A stretch of DNA of 64,000 nt from Bradyrhizobium guangdongense (GCF_004114975.1 NZ_CP030051.1:1860001-1924000); one strand, 5' to 3'. Numbered from the stretch's first letter, positions 8,835 to 18,331 are shown. Program-made: numbers and translations. The notes: generated by a model from the sequence alone, not told the origin.

Positions 8835-9776
8835 ATGTTGTCCGATGGAAAAACGCGTCCCGTCGAAGCTGCGGATCTGTCCGCGACGGCGAAGCCCGCT
8901 CCGGACGCGCGCGATGCGAAGCTCAATACGAATGCGCGCGGCGCCAGGCCCGCGACCGTCGCGAAGCCTGCAGCGGCGTCGAGCGATGAGGTCGCAGCCA
9001 AAGAAGCGCTCGAGGGATTGAAGCGTATTCGCGCCAAGGCGCGCCTGGACAAGATGGCGATACCAAAGCCCGTGCCGACGGTGATCAAGCCGGCCGTGAT
9101 CGTCGCCAAACCGCCGCCGCCGCGTCCGACCTGGGTCGCGCCGCTCGCGACGTTGGCAGTTGCCGCCATCCTCGTCGTCAGCGCCTGCACCGGTGTCATC
9201 GCCTATCTCACGATGCAGCCGAGCCAGCCCAATGTCGCGGCCAACGCGGAGATCAGGAATTTGCGCGACACGGTCGCCCAGCTGCGCAAGCAATTATCGG
9301 GTGTCTCCGAGAATCTCGATGGCCTGCGCACGGCGGTTGATCAGTCAAGCAAGGCGACCAGCGACCGGTTCGGCCGGTTTGCCGAGAACCTTGATCGCAT
9401 CGAGCGGGTGAGCTCGTCCTCGACGGCGAAGCTCGACAGGCTGGCTCAGGCCCAGGTCCAGCCGCCGACTCCCGTCGCCGCGCAGCCGCTGTCGCCGGCA
9501 CCGGCGATGCCGATGATGGCCTCGGTCACCGCGCCGGAGACCACGGGATCAGTGTCCCCGGTCGAACGAAGCTCGGCACTACGAAGAGTGGTCAAGGGGT
9601 GGTCAGTCCGCCAGGCCTATGAAGGCATCGCGATCCTTCAGGGGCCGAACGGTGTCGTCGAGGCCGTGCTCGGCCAACAGGTTCCGAACCTCGGCCGTAT
9701 CGAGGAGATCAGGAACGAGAACGGCCGTCTGGTGGTGGAAACCAGCGGCGGCGTCGTCTATTCCGCGCGGAAGTGA
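8835..9776 (+). CDS. Membrane protein of unknown function with coiled coil
   Basis: 313 residues. A basic, Ala/Pro-rich cytoplasmic N terminus (1-99) is followed by one transmembrane helix (about 101-126), then a predicted coiled coil (about 135-215), a Pro-rich hinge, and a compact C-terminal domain of ~65 residues containing GWSVRQAYEGIAILQG and VLGQQVPNLGRIEEI. The last domain recalls the small beta domains of PilP-like pilotin/assembly proteins, but I would not assign it. The start has CGGAG ten bases upstream. Its position next to flagellar genes may be accidental, as it has its own long upstream region. Confidence 0.7.
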   Translation: MLSDGKTRPVEAADLSATAKPAPDARDAKLNTNARGARPATVAKPAAASSDEVAAKEALEGLKRIRAKARLDKMAIPKPVPTVIKPAVIVAKPPPPRPTWVAPLATLAVAAILVVSACTGVIAYLTMQPSQPNVAANAEIRNLRDTVAQLRKQLSGVSENLDGLRTAVDQSSKATSDRFGRFAENLDRIERVSSSSTAKLDRLAQAQVQPPTPVAAQPLSPAPAMPMMASVTAPETTGSVSPVERSSALRRVVKGWSVRQAYEGIAILQGPNGVVEAVLGQQVPNLGRIEEIRNENGRLVVETSGGVVYSARK

Positions 9777-9789
9777 GAGGCCGATAATT

Positions 9790-10368
9790 CTATTGGCGGT
9801 GATGTTCGTAGCTGGTGCATAGCAAATCCACCTCGCTCTCCGCGATCGGCGCGCGAAACAACCGGCAGGTGAACTCGACCGTCGTCTTGTTCTCGGAGCT
9901 GATGCGATCCTCGCGGAGGAAGATGCATCGCTTGCAGACGTCGGTGTGGTGCCGCTGTTCGGCGGCATCCGCCTGATCGAGCACCTGTCGCAAGGTGTCG
10001 CGAAAGCGGATCTTGCTGTCCTCCTCGAGGACGGCGATAGCCTCGATCAGGCCATTGACGGGATCGCGCGCCAGAAACTTCTTTCCCTGCAACGTCACAC
10101 TCAGCATCACAGAGCGCTTGTCCTTGGCGGAGCGCTTGCGTTCCAGATAGCCGAGCCTCTCGAGCTCGCCGATGATGAACGAGGCGGTGCCACGTGTGGT
10201 GCCGACATAGCTCGCCAGCGCCGATGGCGTCCTGGAGAAGCGGTTGGCACGGGAGAGGAACCGCAGTGCCATCCACTCGCGATCGCGCATGCCGTGCTTG
10301 GTGCCTTCGAACCACAGGATTCGTGCCACCTGTCCCAGTAATTCAATCGCTTCGCGGGCCAAAATCAT
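9790..10368 (-). CDS. MarR-family transcriptional regulator with C-terminal cysteine cluster
   Basis: 192 residues. Residues ~25-120 form a MarR winged helix (SALASYVGTTRGTASFIIGELERL recognition region, then the wing RSAKDKRSVMLSVT). A ~60-residue tail follows with CKRC, a further Cys in EFTCRLF and another in DLLC, plus His-His before the first pair, suggesting metal binding or redox sensing. MarR proteins act as dimeric repressors of nearby genes. It is divergent from the transporter at 10843 across a 470-base gap and convergent with the gene at 8835. The ligand is unknown. Confidence 0.85.
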   Translation of the reverse strand: MILAREAIELLGQVARILWFEGTKHGMRDREWMALRFLSRANRFSRTPSALASYVGTTRGTASFIIGELERLGYLERKRSAKDKRSVMLSVTLQGKKFLARDPVNGLIEAIAVLEEDSKIRFRDTLRQVLDQADAAEQRHHTDVCKRCIFLREDRISSENKTTVEFTCRLFRAPIAESEVDLLCTSYEHHRQ

Positions 10369-10842
10369 ATGGGTGCCAGATCGGATAAAGCTTTATTCAA
10401 TTGAGCCTTTGGTGCGCGATCGCTGCGGGACGCAATGAAGCTGTCGAGCGTTGCTTCGCCCGAAGCGAGAACAATTGCCGCGCTTTGAAGACGCTTCTCC
10501 GTTCTGGAGATGGAACATTCGCGAGTGGAACTAGAGCGCCACGAAGAAAGTTCGAGTAAATATGACAGCTCGACTGATCTGAAAATTTCAGTCAAATGGC
10601 GCGGTCCCGCGTCGATTATTGGGTGCTGTGCTGCGCCTAAGCAACATGATGTGGCCATATGGCCGCGATCGGGCTCATTTGTTGCGGCAATGCATTCCCA
10701 ATCGCGCGAAGCCGCACACAATCTGCGGCACGCTTTGGTGCGGCAGGTCACGGGAGAACCCTTTCTTTCGGTTAATGGATGTTGCGGCGCAACGCGGGGA
10801 CGCGGTTAAATCGGGCACATCATCAGATCGGAGAGGTCAGGC
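10369..10842. promoter_or_regulatory. Divergent regulatory region between marR-type gene and MHS transporter
   Basis: 474 bases with no credible gene. The 8-bp palindrome TCAATTGA at 10397-10404, about 30 bases upstream of the regulator start, is a plausible autoregulatory MarR operator. A 12-bp palindrome GGCCATATGGCC lies at 10653-10664. The transporter start at 10843 is preceded by GGAGAGG. Promoter elements cannot be fixed by eye. Confidence 0.4.
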
Positions 10843-12141
10843 GTGTCGTCAGCAAAAGAGCAAGCCGCGCCGTTCAGCGTCAAACGCGCGGCACTGGCCG
10901 CCACCGTTGGCAATATGCTCGAGTTCTACGATTTCATCACCTACAGCTTCTTCGCGATCCAGATCGGGCATGCCTTCTTTCCGACCGGAAGCGAGTACGG
11001 CAGCCTGATGCTGTCGTTGGCGACATTCGGTGCCGGCTTCGTGACGCGTCCGATCGGCGGTATCGTGCTCGGCATCTATTCCGACCGGATCGGCCGGCGG
11101 CCCGCGATGCTGTTGAGTTTCGCGCTGATGGGGGCGGCGATCCTGACCATCACGTTCACGCCGTCCTATAATTCGATCGGGCTTGCGGCGCCGATCATCG
11201 TCATTGCGGCCCGCATGGTGCAAGGCTTTGCGCTCGGCGGCGAGGTGGGGCCGACCACCGCTTATCTGATTGAGATCGCGCCGCCGGAGCATCGGGCGCT
11301 GGTGGTGGCCTGGCAGCCGGCGAGTCAGGAGATCGCAGCAACGGCCGGAGCGCTCGTCGGCGTCATCCTGAGCAGGACGATGGCGCCGGAGATGTTGGAT
11401 CTCTATGGCTGGCGCGTGGCGTTTCTGATCGGGGCGGTCTGCCTGCCGTTCGGAGTCTGGATGCGCCGGACCCTTCCCGAGACGATCTCACCGGCTGACG
11501 TCGGTGTCGCGGCAAAGGAAAGCACGGGTCATCTGTCGCTGGCTCGCTCCCACACCGGCCTGATCGTGCTAGCGTTGATGGTGCTGGCCAGCGGCACGAT
11601 CTCGACCTATGTCACGCAATACATGACGACCTATGCGCAGAATACGCTGCATGTCTCGTCGACTCTGGCGTTTGCCGTATCGCTCGTCAGTAACGGCATT
11701 CAGTTCGTCGGCGCGCTGGTTGGCGGTTGGCTCGCCGATCGTCTCGGCCGCAAGCCTGTGATGATCTGGCCGCAGCTTGCGACCCTGCTGCTGACCTATC
11801 CTGTCTTCCTCTGGATCGTCCATGCGCCGGGCATGCTGTCGCTGCTGGTTGGCTTCGGCTTGCTGTCCATCATCGGCTCGCTGCCGTTCACCGCGTTCTA
11901 CGCCACTTTCACCGAGGCGCTGCCACAAAGTATCCGCGGCGGCGTGTTCGCCACCGTCTACGCGGTCGCGATCGCGAGCTTCGGTGGCACCGCACAGCTC
12001 GTGGTGACCTGGCTGCTCCATGTCACCGGCGATCCGCTGGCGCCGGCTTGGTACCTGCTGCTTGCGGCGATCGTCGGACTGGTTGCGATGAGTCTGATGC
12101 CGGAAACTGCACCGGTGAAGCAGCGCGATCGTCGGGTCTGA
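10843..12141 (+). CDS. MFS transporter, metabolite:H+ symporter (MHS) family
   Basis: 432 residues with about 12 membrane segments. It shows the MHS hallmarks: NMLEFYDFITYSFF in helix 1 (residues ~22-37), the RPIGGIVLGIYSDRIGRRPA loop between helices 2 and 3, and the RMVQGFALGGEVGPTTAY stretch in helix 4. Relatives import carboxylates or osmolytes (citrate, alpha-ketoglutarate, shikimate, proline/betaine) with protons; the substrate cannot be told from sequence. It uses a GTG start with GGAGAGG eight bases upstream. It is divergent from the MarR-type gene, which may regulate it. Confidence 0.9.
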   Translation: MSSAKEQAAPFSVKRAALAATVGNMLEFYDFITYSFFAIQIGHAFFPTGSEYGSLMLSLATFGAGFVTRPIGGIVLGIYSDRIGRRPAMLLSFALMGAAILTITFTPSYNSIGLAAPIIVIAARMVQGFALGGEVGPTTAYLIEIAPPEHRALVVAWQPASQEIAATAGALVGVILSRTMAPEMLDLYGWRVAFLIGAVCLPFGVWMRRTLPETISPADVGVAAKESTGHLSLARSHTGLIVLALMVLASGTISTYVTQYMTTYAQNTLHVSSTLAFAVSLVSNGIQFVGALVGGWLADRLGRKPVMIWPQLATLLLTYPVFLWIVHAPGMLSLLVGFGLLSIIGSLPFTAFYATFTEALPQSIRGGVFATVYAVAIASFGGTAQLVVTWLLHVTGDPLAPAWYLLLAAIVGLVAMSLMPETAPVKQRDRRV

Positions 12142-12268
12142 AAGGTCCCGCGCTCGCAGGCTGGTGATTTGCGTTTCGCCGGCAATTATTGGCGAATGCG
12201 TCGCCTGCAGGATCAGGGCAAGAAACTAGGGCAAGACATCAGGGCAAGGCATAAGGAAGGATCAACCC

Positions 12269-13156
12269 ATGAGTATTGAAACCACCATGACGGCCGATGT
12301 CGTCGGGCTGACGAAAGTCGCCCCGGTCTCGCGTCGCGGATTCATGAGCGCCACCGCGGCCGTCGCCGCCGGCTACACGCTTGCGGCAGGTCCCGTCCGC
12401 GCTGAGGTCATCACCACGGATACCAATGGCCTTCAGGCCGGCGACGCTAGGGTCAAGGTCGGCTCCGAGGAGATGCCGGCCTATTTTGCGCGGCCCGCGG
12501 GCGACACCAAGGCGCCGGTGATCATCGTCGCAATGGAGATCTTCGGCCTGCATGAATACATCAAGGACGTGACGCGGCGCCTCGCCAAGCTCGGCGCCTT
12601 TGCGGTCGCGCCCGATTATTATTTCCGCAAGGGCACTGATCTCACCAAGATCACCGACATCAAGGATCTGCTGCCGATCGTCAACGCCAAGCCGGATGCC
12701 GAGCTGCTGTCCGATCTCGACGCGACGGTGGCGTGGGCGGGATCGCAGGGCGGCGACACCACGAAGCTCGGCATTATCGGCTTCTGCCGCGGTGGACGCA
12801 CCGTCTGGGAATATGCCGCGCATAGCGGTGCGCTCAAGGCCGGCGTCGCCTTCTACGGTCCGCCAGTGGATGCACCCAATCCGCTCTGGCCCAAAAGCCC
12901 GCTCCAGCTCGCGCCCGAGATGAAGGCTCCGGTGCTCGGCCTCTATGGCGGCGCGGATACCGGCATTCCCGTTGCCCAGGTCGAGCAGCTCAAGGCGGCG
13001 CTCGAACAGAACAAGAAGACGGCCGAATTCAAGATCTATCCGGATGCGCCGCACGGCTTCCACGCCGATTATCGCAGCAGCTACCGCAAGGATGCGGCGG
13101 AAGATGCCTGGAAGCAGGCGCAGGCCTGGTTTAAAAAGTACGGCGTGTTGAGCTGA
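12269..13156 (+). CDS. Tat-exported dienelactone hydrolase family protein
   Basis: 295 residues of alpha/beta-hydrolase fold. The N terminus has a twin-arginine motif SRRGFM (21-26) before an Ala-rich hydrophobic stretch ending GPVRAE, so export to the periplasm is likely. The catalytic triad is visible as Cys173 in GFCRGG, Asp230 in YGGAD and His262 in PHGFH, the dienelactone hydrolase pattern with a cysteine nucleophile. Cytoplasmic members hydrolyse dienelactone in chlorocatechol breakdown; exported members are of unknown substrate. It stands alone, with a strong hairpin terminator downstream. Confidence 0.88.
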   Translation: MSIETTMTADVVGLTKVAPVSRRGFMSATAAVAAGYTLAAGPVRAEVITTDTNGLQAGDARVKVGSEEMPAYFARPAGDTKAPVIIVAMEIFGLHEYIKDVTRRLAKLGAFAVAPDYYFRKGTDLTKITDIKDLLPIVNAKPDAELLSDLDATVAWAGSQGGDTTKLGIIGFCRGGRTVWEYAAHSGALKAGVAFYGPPVDAPNPLWPKSPLQLAPEMKAPVLGLYGGADTGIPVAQVEQLKAALEQNKKTAEFKIYPDAPHGFHADYRSSYRKDAAEDAWKQAQAWFKKYGVLS

Positions 13157-13167
13157 CGCTGGAAATC

Positions 13168-13197
13168 AAGGGGCGGCCTGACCGGCCGCCCTTGTTT
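13168..13197 (+). terminator. Rho-independent terminator after the dienelactone hydrolase gene
   Basis: GGGCGGCC (13171-13178) and GGCCGCCC (13184-13191) form a perfect 8-bp GC-rich stem with a 5-base loop. It is preceded by AAG and followed by TTGTTT, 12 bases past the stop codon. The convergent gene ends at 13218, so it may also help end that transcript. Confidence 0.75.
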
Positions 13198-13217
13198 GCC
13201 GTTTCAGAAAGCAAGTC

Positions 13218-14486
13218 TCACTTCGTCATCGCGCCATAGACGATATCCTGAACCTGCTCGCGATAATATTTGCGCAGCTCGCCCGGCGCGGCCGTTCCCA
13301 CCACGACAACAAGCCGCTCTTTCGGGTCGCAGAAGAACTGCGTGCCGTAGGCGCCATTCCAGGTGAACTCGCCGGGATTGCCGGGAACCGACGACAATCC
13401 CTCGCTGGTGCGGACCGCGACCGCGAGGCCAAAGCCGAAGCCGGCGCGATGCGGCTCGATCACCGCCACGTTGTTCTTGATCTCGGGACCAAGGTGGTTG
13501 CTCGTCATGTGATGCACGGTCTTGGGCGACAGGATCCGCTGGCCGTCGAGCTCGCCGCCGTTCAGCAGCATCTGGCCGAAACGGATATAGTCGCCGACCG
13601 TCGCGAACGAGCAGGCACCGCCGCAATCGAACCTGGTCGGAGTGTCGAGCAGCTTGATGGCCTGTGGTTTCCCTGTCAGCGGATCATTGGCAAACGGACG
13701 GGCGAGGTGAGGGCGTTGCGCGTCGCTCGGATGGAAGGTCGCATCCTTCATCCCGAGTGGCTGCCAGACATTGGCGGCGAGATAATCGCCGAGCCGTTGC
13801 TCACTGACCTTCTCGATGACGGCGCCGAGCACGTCGATCGAGAAGCCGTATTCGAATTCGGTCGAGGGCTGATGCGCCAGCGGCAGCTTGGTGATGCGCT
13901 CGATGAACGCCTGTGTGTCTCCTTCGATCGCCGGCGCGGTGCCGTCAGGATATTGCCGCGCCAGCGCGCTGGACGAGTCCGGGCGACCGCCATACATCAG
14001 GCCGGACGTGTGTCGATACAGATCGTGGATGAAGATCGGCGAGGCCTGCGACTCGAGCTTCAAAGAACCGTCGGCCTGCTGGACGCCGACTTTCATGTCG
14101 GCGAAGGCAGGATAGTAATCGGACAGTTTGGCCTGCAACGGCAGCCTGCCCTGCTCCATGAGCGTCAGGCCTGCGACAGCGGCCATCGGCTTGGTCATCG
14201 AGGCCAGTGCGAACATCGCATCAACCGGCATCGGCGTGCCCTTGTCGGGATCGAGCATGCCATAGGCCTTGTAGCGCACGAGCTTGCCGTCGCGCGCCAC
14301 CGCGACGACAGCACCCGGCACGCGCTTGGCAGTGATCTCGCGCGCGAAGAAGTCGTCGAGCCGTGCAAGTCCCTGTTTCGAGAAGCCGACATCTTCAGGG
14401 GCGGCTTCAGGCAGCGGTGCGGCGCGTGCTGCTCCGAAGGCGATGACGGCGGCCGCCGCCGCGATCGTGGCGATCGTCTTGTTCAT
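13218..14486 (-). CDS. Secreted serine hydrolase, beta-lactamase/class C (esterase EstB-like) family
   Basis: 422 residues with a Sec signal peptide (about 1-22, cleavage near AARAA). The active-site motif S-M-T-K is at residues 96-99 in FALASMTKPMAAVAGL, and the fold-typical HTSGLMYG segment lies near 163-170. The family includes class C beta-lactamases, D-aminopeptidases and esterases; such proteins with PVDAMFALASMTKP starts are mostly esterases or transpeptidase-like rather than drug-inactivating enzymes. It is transcribed alone towards the dienelactone hydrolase gene. The substrate is unknown. Confidence 0.88.
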   Translation of the reverse strand: MNKTIATIAAAAAVIAFGAARAAPLPEAAPEDVGFSKQGLARLDDFFAREITAKRVPGAVVAVARDGKLVRYKAYGMLDPDKGTPMPVDAMFALASMTKPMAAVAGLTLMEQGRLPLQAKLSDYYPAFADMKVGVQQADGSLKLESQASPIFIHDLYRHTSGLMYGGRPDSSSALARQYPDGTAPAIEGDTQAFIERITKLPLAHQPSTEFEYGFSIDVLGAVIEKVSEQRLGDYLAANVWQPLGMKDATFHPSDAQRPHLARPFANDPLTGKPQAIKLLDTPTRFDCGGACSFATVGDYIRFGQMLLNGGELDGQRILSPKTVHHMTSNHLGPEIKNNVAVIEPHRAGFGFGLAVAVRTSEGLSSVPGNPGEFTWNGAYGTQFFCDPKERLVVVVGTAAPGELRKYYREQVQDIVYGAMTK

Positions 14487-14592
14487 TGCATCCTCCCGGC
14501 CGCGAGCTCTCGGCTCGCTCGACCTCTAGATCACGACCGACCAAACGCGGAGTCAAGCGCGGACGGGGCATGTCTGGGACGCGCCTGGAACC

Positions 14593-15441
14593 TCATCGAC
14601 CATCCCCATCACGCCACAGCGCATCGAGGCCGTGCCGGTAGGTCGGATAGGCCAGCGTGACGCCGAGCTCGCGCTTCACTCTCGCGTTGGAGACGCGGGC
14701 GCTGCTGGCATAGAAGCTGCGCGCCATCGCCGACATCTCGGCGGTCTCGAACGCCTCTTCGGGCGGCGGCGCAATGCCCATGAGCTGCGCGGCATAGGCG
14801 ATCACGTCCTGCGGCGGAGCCGGCTCGTCGTCGCAGACGTTCCAGGTGCCGCCGTTATCGTGGCGGATGGGCGCCATGATCGCGCTCGCGATATCGTCGA
14901 CATGAATGCGGTTGAAGACCTGACCGGGCTTGATGATGCGCCGGGCGGTGCCGCTGCGCAGCGTCACCAGCGCGTTGCGGCCGGGACCGTAGATACCGGC
15001 AAGCCGCAGGATGGCGACATTGCCTTGGGCGGTTTCAGTCCATGCCTGCTCCGCCGCGACCCGCATCCGAGCGCGGTCGAGCGAAGACTGTGGCGGCGTG
15101 CTTTCGTCGACCCAACCGCCGGCGTGATCGCCATAGACGCCGATGGTGGAGAGATAGACCACCTTGCGGTGACCCTTCGCCACGACGTCGCCGAGCGCCG
15201 CCAGCGCGGGATCGCCGGTGTTGCCCGGCGGGATCGATATCAGGAGGACGTCGGCATCACGGATCCGGTTGACCGTCGAGTCAGCCGGGCGATTGCCGGA
15301 GAAGCCATGCAGCTCCAGGCCGGCCAGGTCGTCCCGCTTGGCCGGATCGCGCACCGTGCCGGCGACATGCGAGAAGCTGCCGCTGAACCTGCGGACGAAA
15401 TGCCGGGCGGTATAGCCAAGACCGAGGATGAAGAGCCGCAT
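14593..15441 (-). CDS. NAD(P)-binding epimerase/dehydratase-like protein (YeeZ type)
   Basis: 282 residues of Rossmann fold. It opens with MRLFILGLGYTARHFVRRF, in which GLGYTA replaces the classical GxxGxxG of extended short-chain dehydrogenases, a feature of the YeeZ-like branch. A TVRDPAKR stretch (30s) should contact the cofactor ribose, and the strand YLSTIGVYGDHAGGWVDE (~96-113) carries the Ser/Tyr positions of the fold. The reaction is unknown. It is divergent from the HAD phosphatase gene. Confidence 0.8.
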   Translation of the reverse strand: MRLFILGLGYTARHFVRRFSGSFSHVAGTVRDPAKRDDLAGLELHGFSGNRPADSTVNRIRDADVLLISIPPGNTGDPALAALGDVVAKGHRKVVYLSTIGVYGDHAGGWVDESTPPQSSLDRARMRVAAEQAWTETAQGNVAILRLAGIYGPGRNALVTLRSGTARRIIKPGQVFNRIHVDDIASAIMAPIRHDNGGTWNVCDDEPAPPQDVIAYAAQLMGIAPPPEEAFETAEMSAMARSFYASSARVSNARVKRELGVTLAYPTYRHGLDALWRDGDGR

Positions 15442-15587
15442 GCGTTTGCCGTGCTAGATCCGAGTTCCCGTTCGCGCTGTCAGCGCGTGCTTGCTCATAA
15501 GAGATTTTTGGGTTCGGCAAAAGATATTGCGATTTTACTCGCCCGCCCGTGCAGGCGATGGTCGCGCCATCCAGGGAGGCGTCGATC

Positions 15588-16340
15588 ATGCAGGCGGAAG
15601 CGGCCACCATCACGCCTTCGGGCGCGGCAGAGCTGATCCGAAACGCCGCCGCGCTGGTCTTCGATGTCGACGGCACTCTGGCCGAGACCGAAGAGCTGCA
15701 TCGGCGGGCCTTCAACCTTGCCTTCGCCCGTGCCGGTCTCGACTGGCATTGGAACCAGGCCGTCTACCGGGATTTGCTGCGGGTGACCGGCGGCAAGGAG
15801 CGCATCCGCGCCTACCACACCATGCTGTCGATCGCGCCGCCGCTATCGGACGCTGACATCGCCGAGCTTCACCGCACCAAGACCGTACATTATGCCGAGC
15901 TGGTCGACACCGGCTGCTGCCGGTTGCGGCCTGGCGTGGCGGAGCTGCTCGCCAGCGCAAAGGCGCGCGGCCAGCGGCTTGCGATCGCGACCACCACCTC
16001 GCACGGCAATATCGAGGCGCTGCTGTCGCGAGCGCTGGGGCCGCGGTGGGCGAATAACTTCGAGGCGATCGTTGCCGGCGACGACGTCGGGCACAAGAAG
16101 CCTGCGCCGGATGCCTATCTGGAGATCCTGACGCGGCTGAAGCTGGAGCCATCGGATTGCGTCGCGATCGAGGATTCCGCCAACGGGCTGGTGGCGGCGA
16201 CGCGGGCCGGCATTCCCGTGCTCATCACCCGCAGCATGTACTTCCGGGAAGACGACTTTCGCGACGCCCGGTTCGTGCTGGACGAGTTGTCGGAACTCGC
16301 CACCAAACAACAAAACGCAAAACAACCCCATGCACAGTAG
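15588..16340 (+). CDS. HAD-family phosphatase, CbbY/phosphoglycolate phosphatase-like
   Basis: The ATG at 15588 has GGGAGG eight bases upstream and was preferred over an upstream GTG. The 250-residue product carries the HAD motifs: FDVDGTL (nucleophile Asp26, acid Asp28), a helical cap with EELHRRAFN, the Thr motif ATTTSHGNI, Lys in HKKPAPD, and the acidic motif IEDSANG. This is the CbbY subgroup, which dephosphorylates small sugar phosphates such as xylulose 1,5-bisphosphate. No Calvin-cycle genes are nearby, so the substrate is open. Confidence 0.88.
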   Translation: MQAEAATITPSGAAELIRNAAALVFDVDGTLAETEELHRRAFNLAFARAGLDWHWNQAVYRDLLRVTGGKERIRAYHTMLSIAPPLSDADIAELHRTKTVHYAELVDTGCCRLRPGVAELLASAKARGQRLAIATTTSHGNIEALLSRALGPRWANNFEAIVAGDDVGHKKPAPDAYLEILTRLKLEPSDCVAIEDSANGLVAATRAGIPVLITRSMYFREDDFRDARFVLDELSELATKQQNAKQPHAQ

Positions 16341-16364
16341 ATCACGCCGGCGTGAGGGCCGGTG

Positions 16365-16772
16365 TCAGTGAACCCGGTGGCTCGCTCTATCGTCCTCGGC
16401 CTGCTCGACAATCTGCGCGATCGGGCTCGACTGGTGGTGCACCAGCCTCCAGTCATCGCCGACGCGGCGAAAATGGTTGGCGGCGGCGAGCGCGGTGCCG
16501 TCGACGATCTCGATGCAGAGCACGCGGGCGCTGTCGCCATCGACGATGGCCTGCGGCTCGGCGCAGACGATCTGCGGCCGCTCCGGGTTCTGCAGGATGT
16601 CGCGCCAGCTTCCGATCACCGTAGCGTGGCCGACGATCGCGGGCCAGCCGGGATGAATGCAGGAAATGCCGTCGTCATCCGCCCACATCCGCTTCATCTC
16701 GTCGAAATCGCCCGTCGAGAACGCGGCGTAAAAAGCCGCGTTGGCGGCGATGACCTTGCTGTCCTTTGCCAT
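16365..16772 (-). CDS. SnoaL/NTF2-like domain protein
   Basis: 135 residues, starting MAKDSKVIAANAAFYAAF at 16772. It is a single cone-shaped NTF2 fold: N-terminal helices with the FSTGDFDEMKRMWADDD segment typical of SnoaL-like proteins, then beta strands with WRLVHHQSSP near the end. The family includes small-molecule isomerases and non-enzymatic ligand binders, so no reaction is claimed. It lies downstream of the UxuB-like gene on the same strand (89-base gap) and may be co-transcribed. Confidence 0.8.
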   Translation of the reverse strand: MAKDSKVIAANAAFYAAFSTGDFDEMKRMWADDDGISCIHPGWPAIVGHATVIGSWRDILQNPERPQIVCAEPQAIVDGDSARVLCIEIVDGTALAAANHFRRVGDDWRLVHHQSSPIAQIVEQAEDDRASHRVH

Positions 16773-16861
16773 CCTTCTCGGGTGGGCCAATGGCAGGCAA
16801 AAATCAAGCGCGACTTCAGGCGCACTTTGAACGCAGTGCAGCATCGCTGCCCAGTTCGTGG

Positions 16862-18331
16862 TCACGCCGAAACCAGCGTCTCCACTGCGCGCCGCGCGCC
16901 TTCCTTGTAGAGACGGCCGAGCGCCGCAGTGACGGCCTCGCGCAGGCGCGGCTCGGCGCCGAGCGGCCCGAACACTCTGGCGACGCCGAGCAACGCGGGT
17001 GCGAGCCGCTCGGCGACGGGGCCGGCCTCGCGCGCCAGACTTGCAAGCTCGGCGGCGAGGGGATCGCGCACGTCGATGGCGCGGCCCTGCTCGTCGATCG
17101 CGCTGACGTAGCGCATCCAGCCGGCCACCGCGAGCGCATGGGTTGCGATCGGCAGGTTCCTGGCGAGGCGATCCTGCATCGCGCCGAGCAGGCGCTGTGG
17201 CAGCTTTTGCGAGCCGTCCATCGCGATCTGCCAGGTGCGGTGATGCAGTGCCGGATTGGCAAAGCGCTCGAGCAGCGAGGCGCGATAGGCGGCGAGGTCG
17301 GTGCCAGATGGCATCGTCAGCGTCACCGCGGCATCTTCCATTACCCGCGCGGCGAGCCGCGCGAAATGCGGATCCTGCATGGTATCGGCGATGGTCTCGT
17401 AGCCGGCGAGATAGCCGAGATAGGCCAGCGCCGAATGGCTGGCATTGAGCAGCCGCAGCTTCATCAGTTCGAACGGCTTGACGTCGGTGACGAGCTCGAC
17501 GCCTGCAGCGGCGAGATCGGGACGGCCCGCGCAGAACCGGTCCTCGACGACCCATTGTGTGAACGGTTCCGTCATGACAGGCCAGGCGTCGCGCATCCCG
17601 AGTGCCGCGGCGACCGCGTCACGATCCGCATTGGTCGTCTCCGGCACGATGCGATCGACCATGGTGCAGGGGAATGCGACCGTATCGGCGATCCACTTGC
17701 CGAGATCTCTCGAGCGGAGCGCAGCGAATTGGGTCACGATCCGCTGCACGGTGTGGCCGTTGGCGGCGAGGTTGTCGCAGCACAGCACGGTGAAGGGCGG
17801 AATGCCCAGCGCCCGCCGCCGCGCCAGCGCGGCCACGATGAAGCCGGGCGCCGAGCGCGGCGCATCGACATTGTTCAGGTCGTGCACGACGTCAGGATGG
17901 CGCTCGTCGAGATCACCGGTCTGCGGCGTGTGGCAATAGCCTTTCTCGGTGACCGTGAGCGAGACGATGCGAATGGCGGGATCGGCCATCCGCTCTACGA
18001 GTGCTGCCGGCTTCTCGCGCGCGACGACGCTGTCCAGCAGCGCGCCGATGATGCGGTGCTCGGTGCCTTCGGCAGCGCGTACGGCGACCGTATAGAGATG
18101 ATCCTGCGGGGCGAGAGCATCGCGCGTGTCAGGGCTGCGCAGGCTCGCACCGATGATGCCCCAGGACGAGCTGCCCGCGGCAAGACAATCGTCGATGACG
18201 ACGGCTTGATGGGCGCGATGAAACGCGCCCAAGCCGAGATGCACGATCCCAGGCGTGATGCGCGAGCGGTCATAGGCCGGGCGGCGAATGCCAGCTGGCA
18301 GCCGATCGAGATTGGCGCGACCAAGGCGCAT
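16862..18331 (-). CDS. uxuB: D-mannonate oxidoreductase / fructuronate reductase (mannitol dehydrogenase family)
   Basis: The ATG at 18331 follows GGGGAGA, giving 489 residues, the normal length of polyol/hexuronate long-chain dehydrogenases. The cofactor loop is seen in IVHLGLGAFHRAHQA (~25-39), and the family segments TVTEKGYCHT and CDNLAANG are present. The family covers UxuB (fructuronate to mannonate), UxaB and mannitol dehydrogenase. The nearby mannonate dehydratase and sugar-acid TRAP transporter favour the UxuB role, but mannitol dehydrogenase cannot be excluded. It is divergent from its probable regulator, with an operator-like palindrome between them. Confidence 0.85.
   Translation of the reverse strand: MRLGRANLDRLPAGIRRPAYDRSRITPGIVHLGLGAFHRAHQAVVIDDCLAAGSSSWGIIGASLRSPDTRDALAPQDHLYTVAVRAAEGTEHRIIGALLDSVVAREKPAALVERMADPAIRIVSLTVTEKGYCHTPQTGDLDERHPDVVHDLNNVDAPRSAPGFIVAALARRRALGIPPFTVLCCDNLAANGHTVQRIVTQFAALRSRDLGKWIADTVAFPCTMVDRIVPETTNADRDAVAAALGMRDAWPVMTEPFTQWVVEDRFCAGRPDLAAAGVELVTDVKPFELMKLRLLNASHSALAYLGYLAGYETIADTMQDPHFARLAARVMEDAAVTLTMPSGTDLAAYRASLLERFANPALHHRTWQIAMDGSQKLPQRLLGAMQDRLARNLPIATHALAVAGWMRYVSAIDEQGRAIDVRDPLAAELASLAREAGPVAERLAPALLGVARVFGPLGAEPRLREAVTAALGRLYKEGARRAVETLVSA

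Noticed and set aside
10365..10751. 128-codon minus-strand frame upstream of the MarR-type gene
   Set aside because: Cys/Arg/Ser-rich without hydrophobic periodicity; covers the regulatory region.
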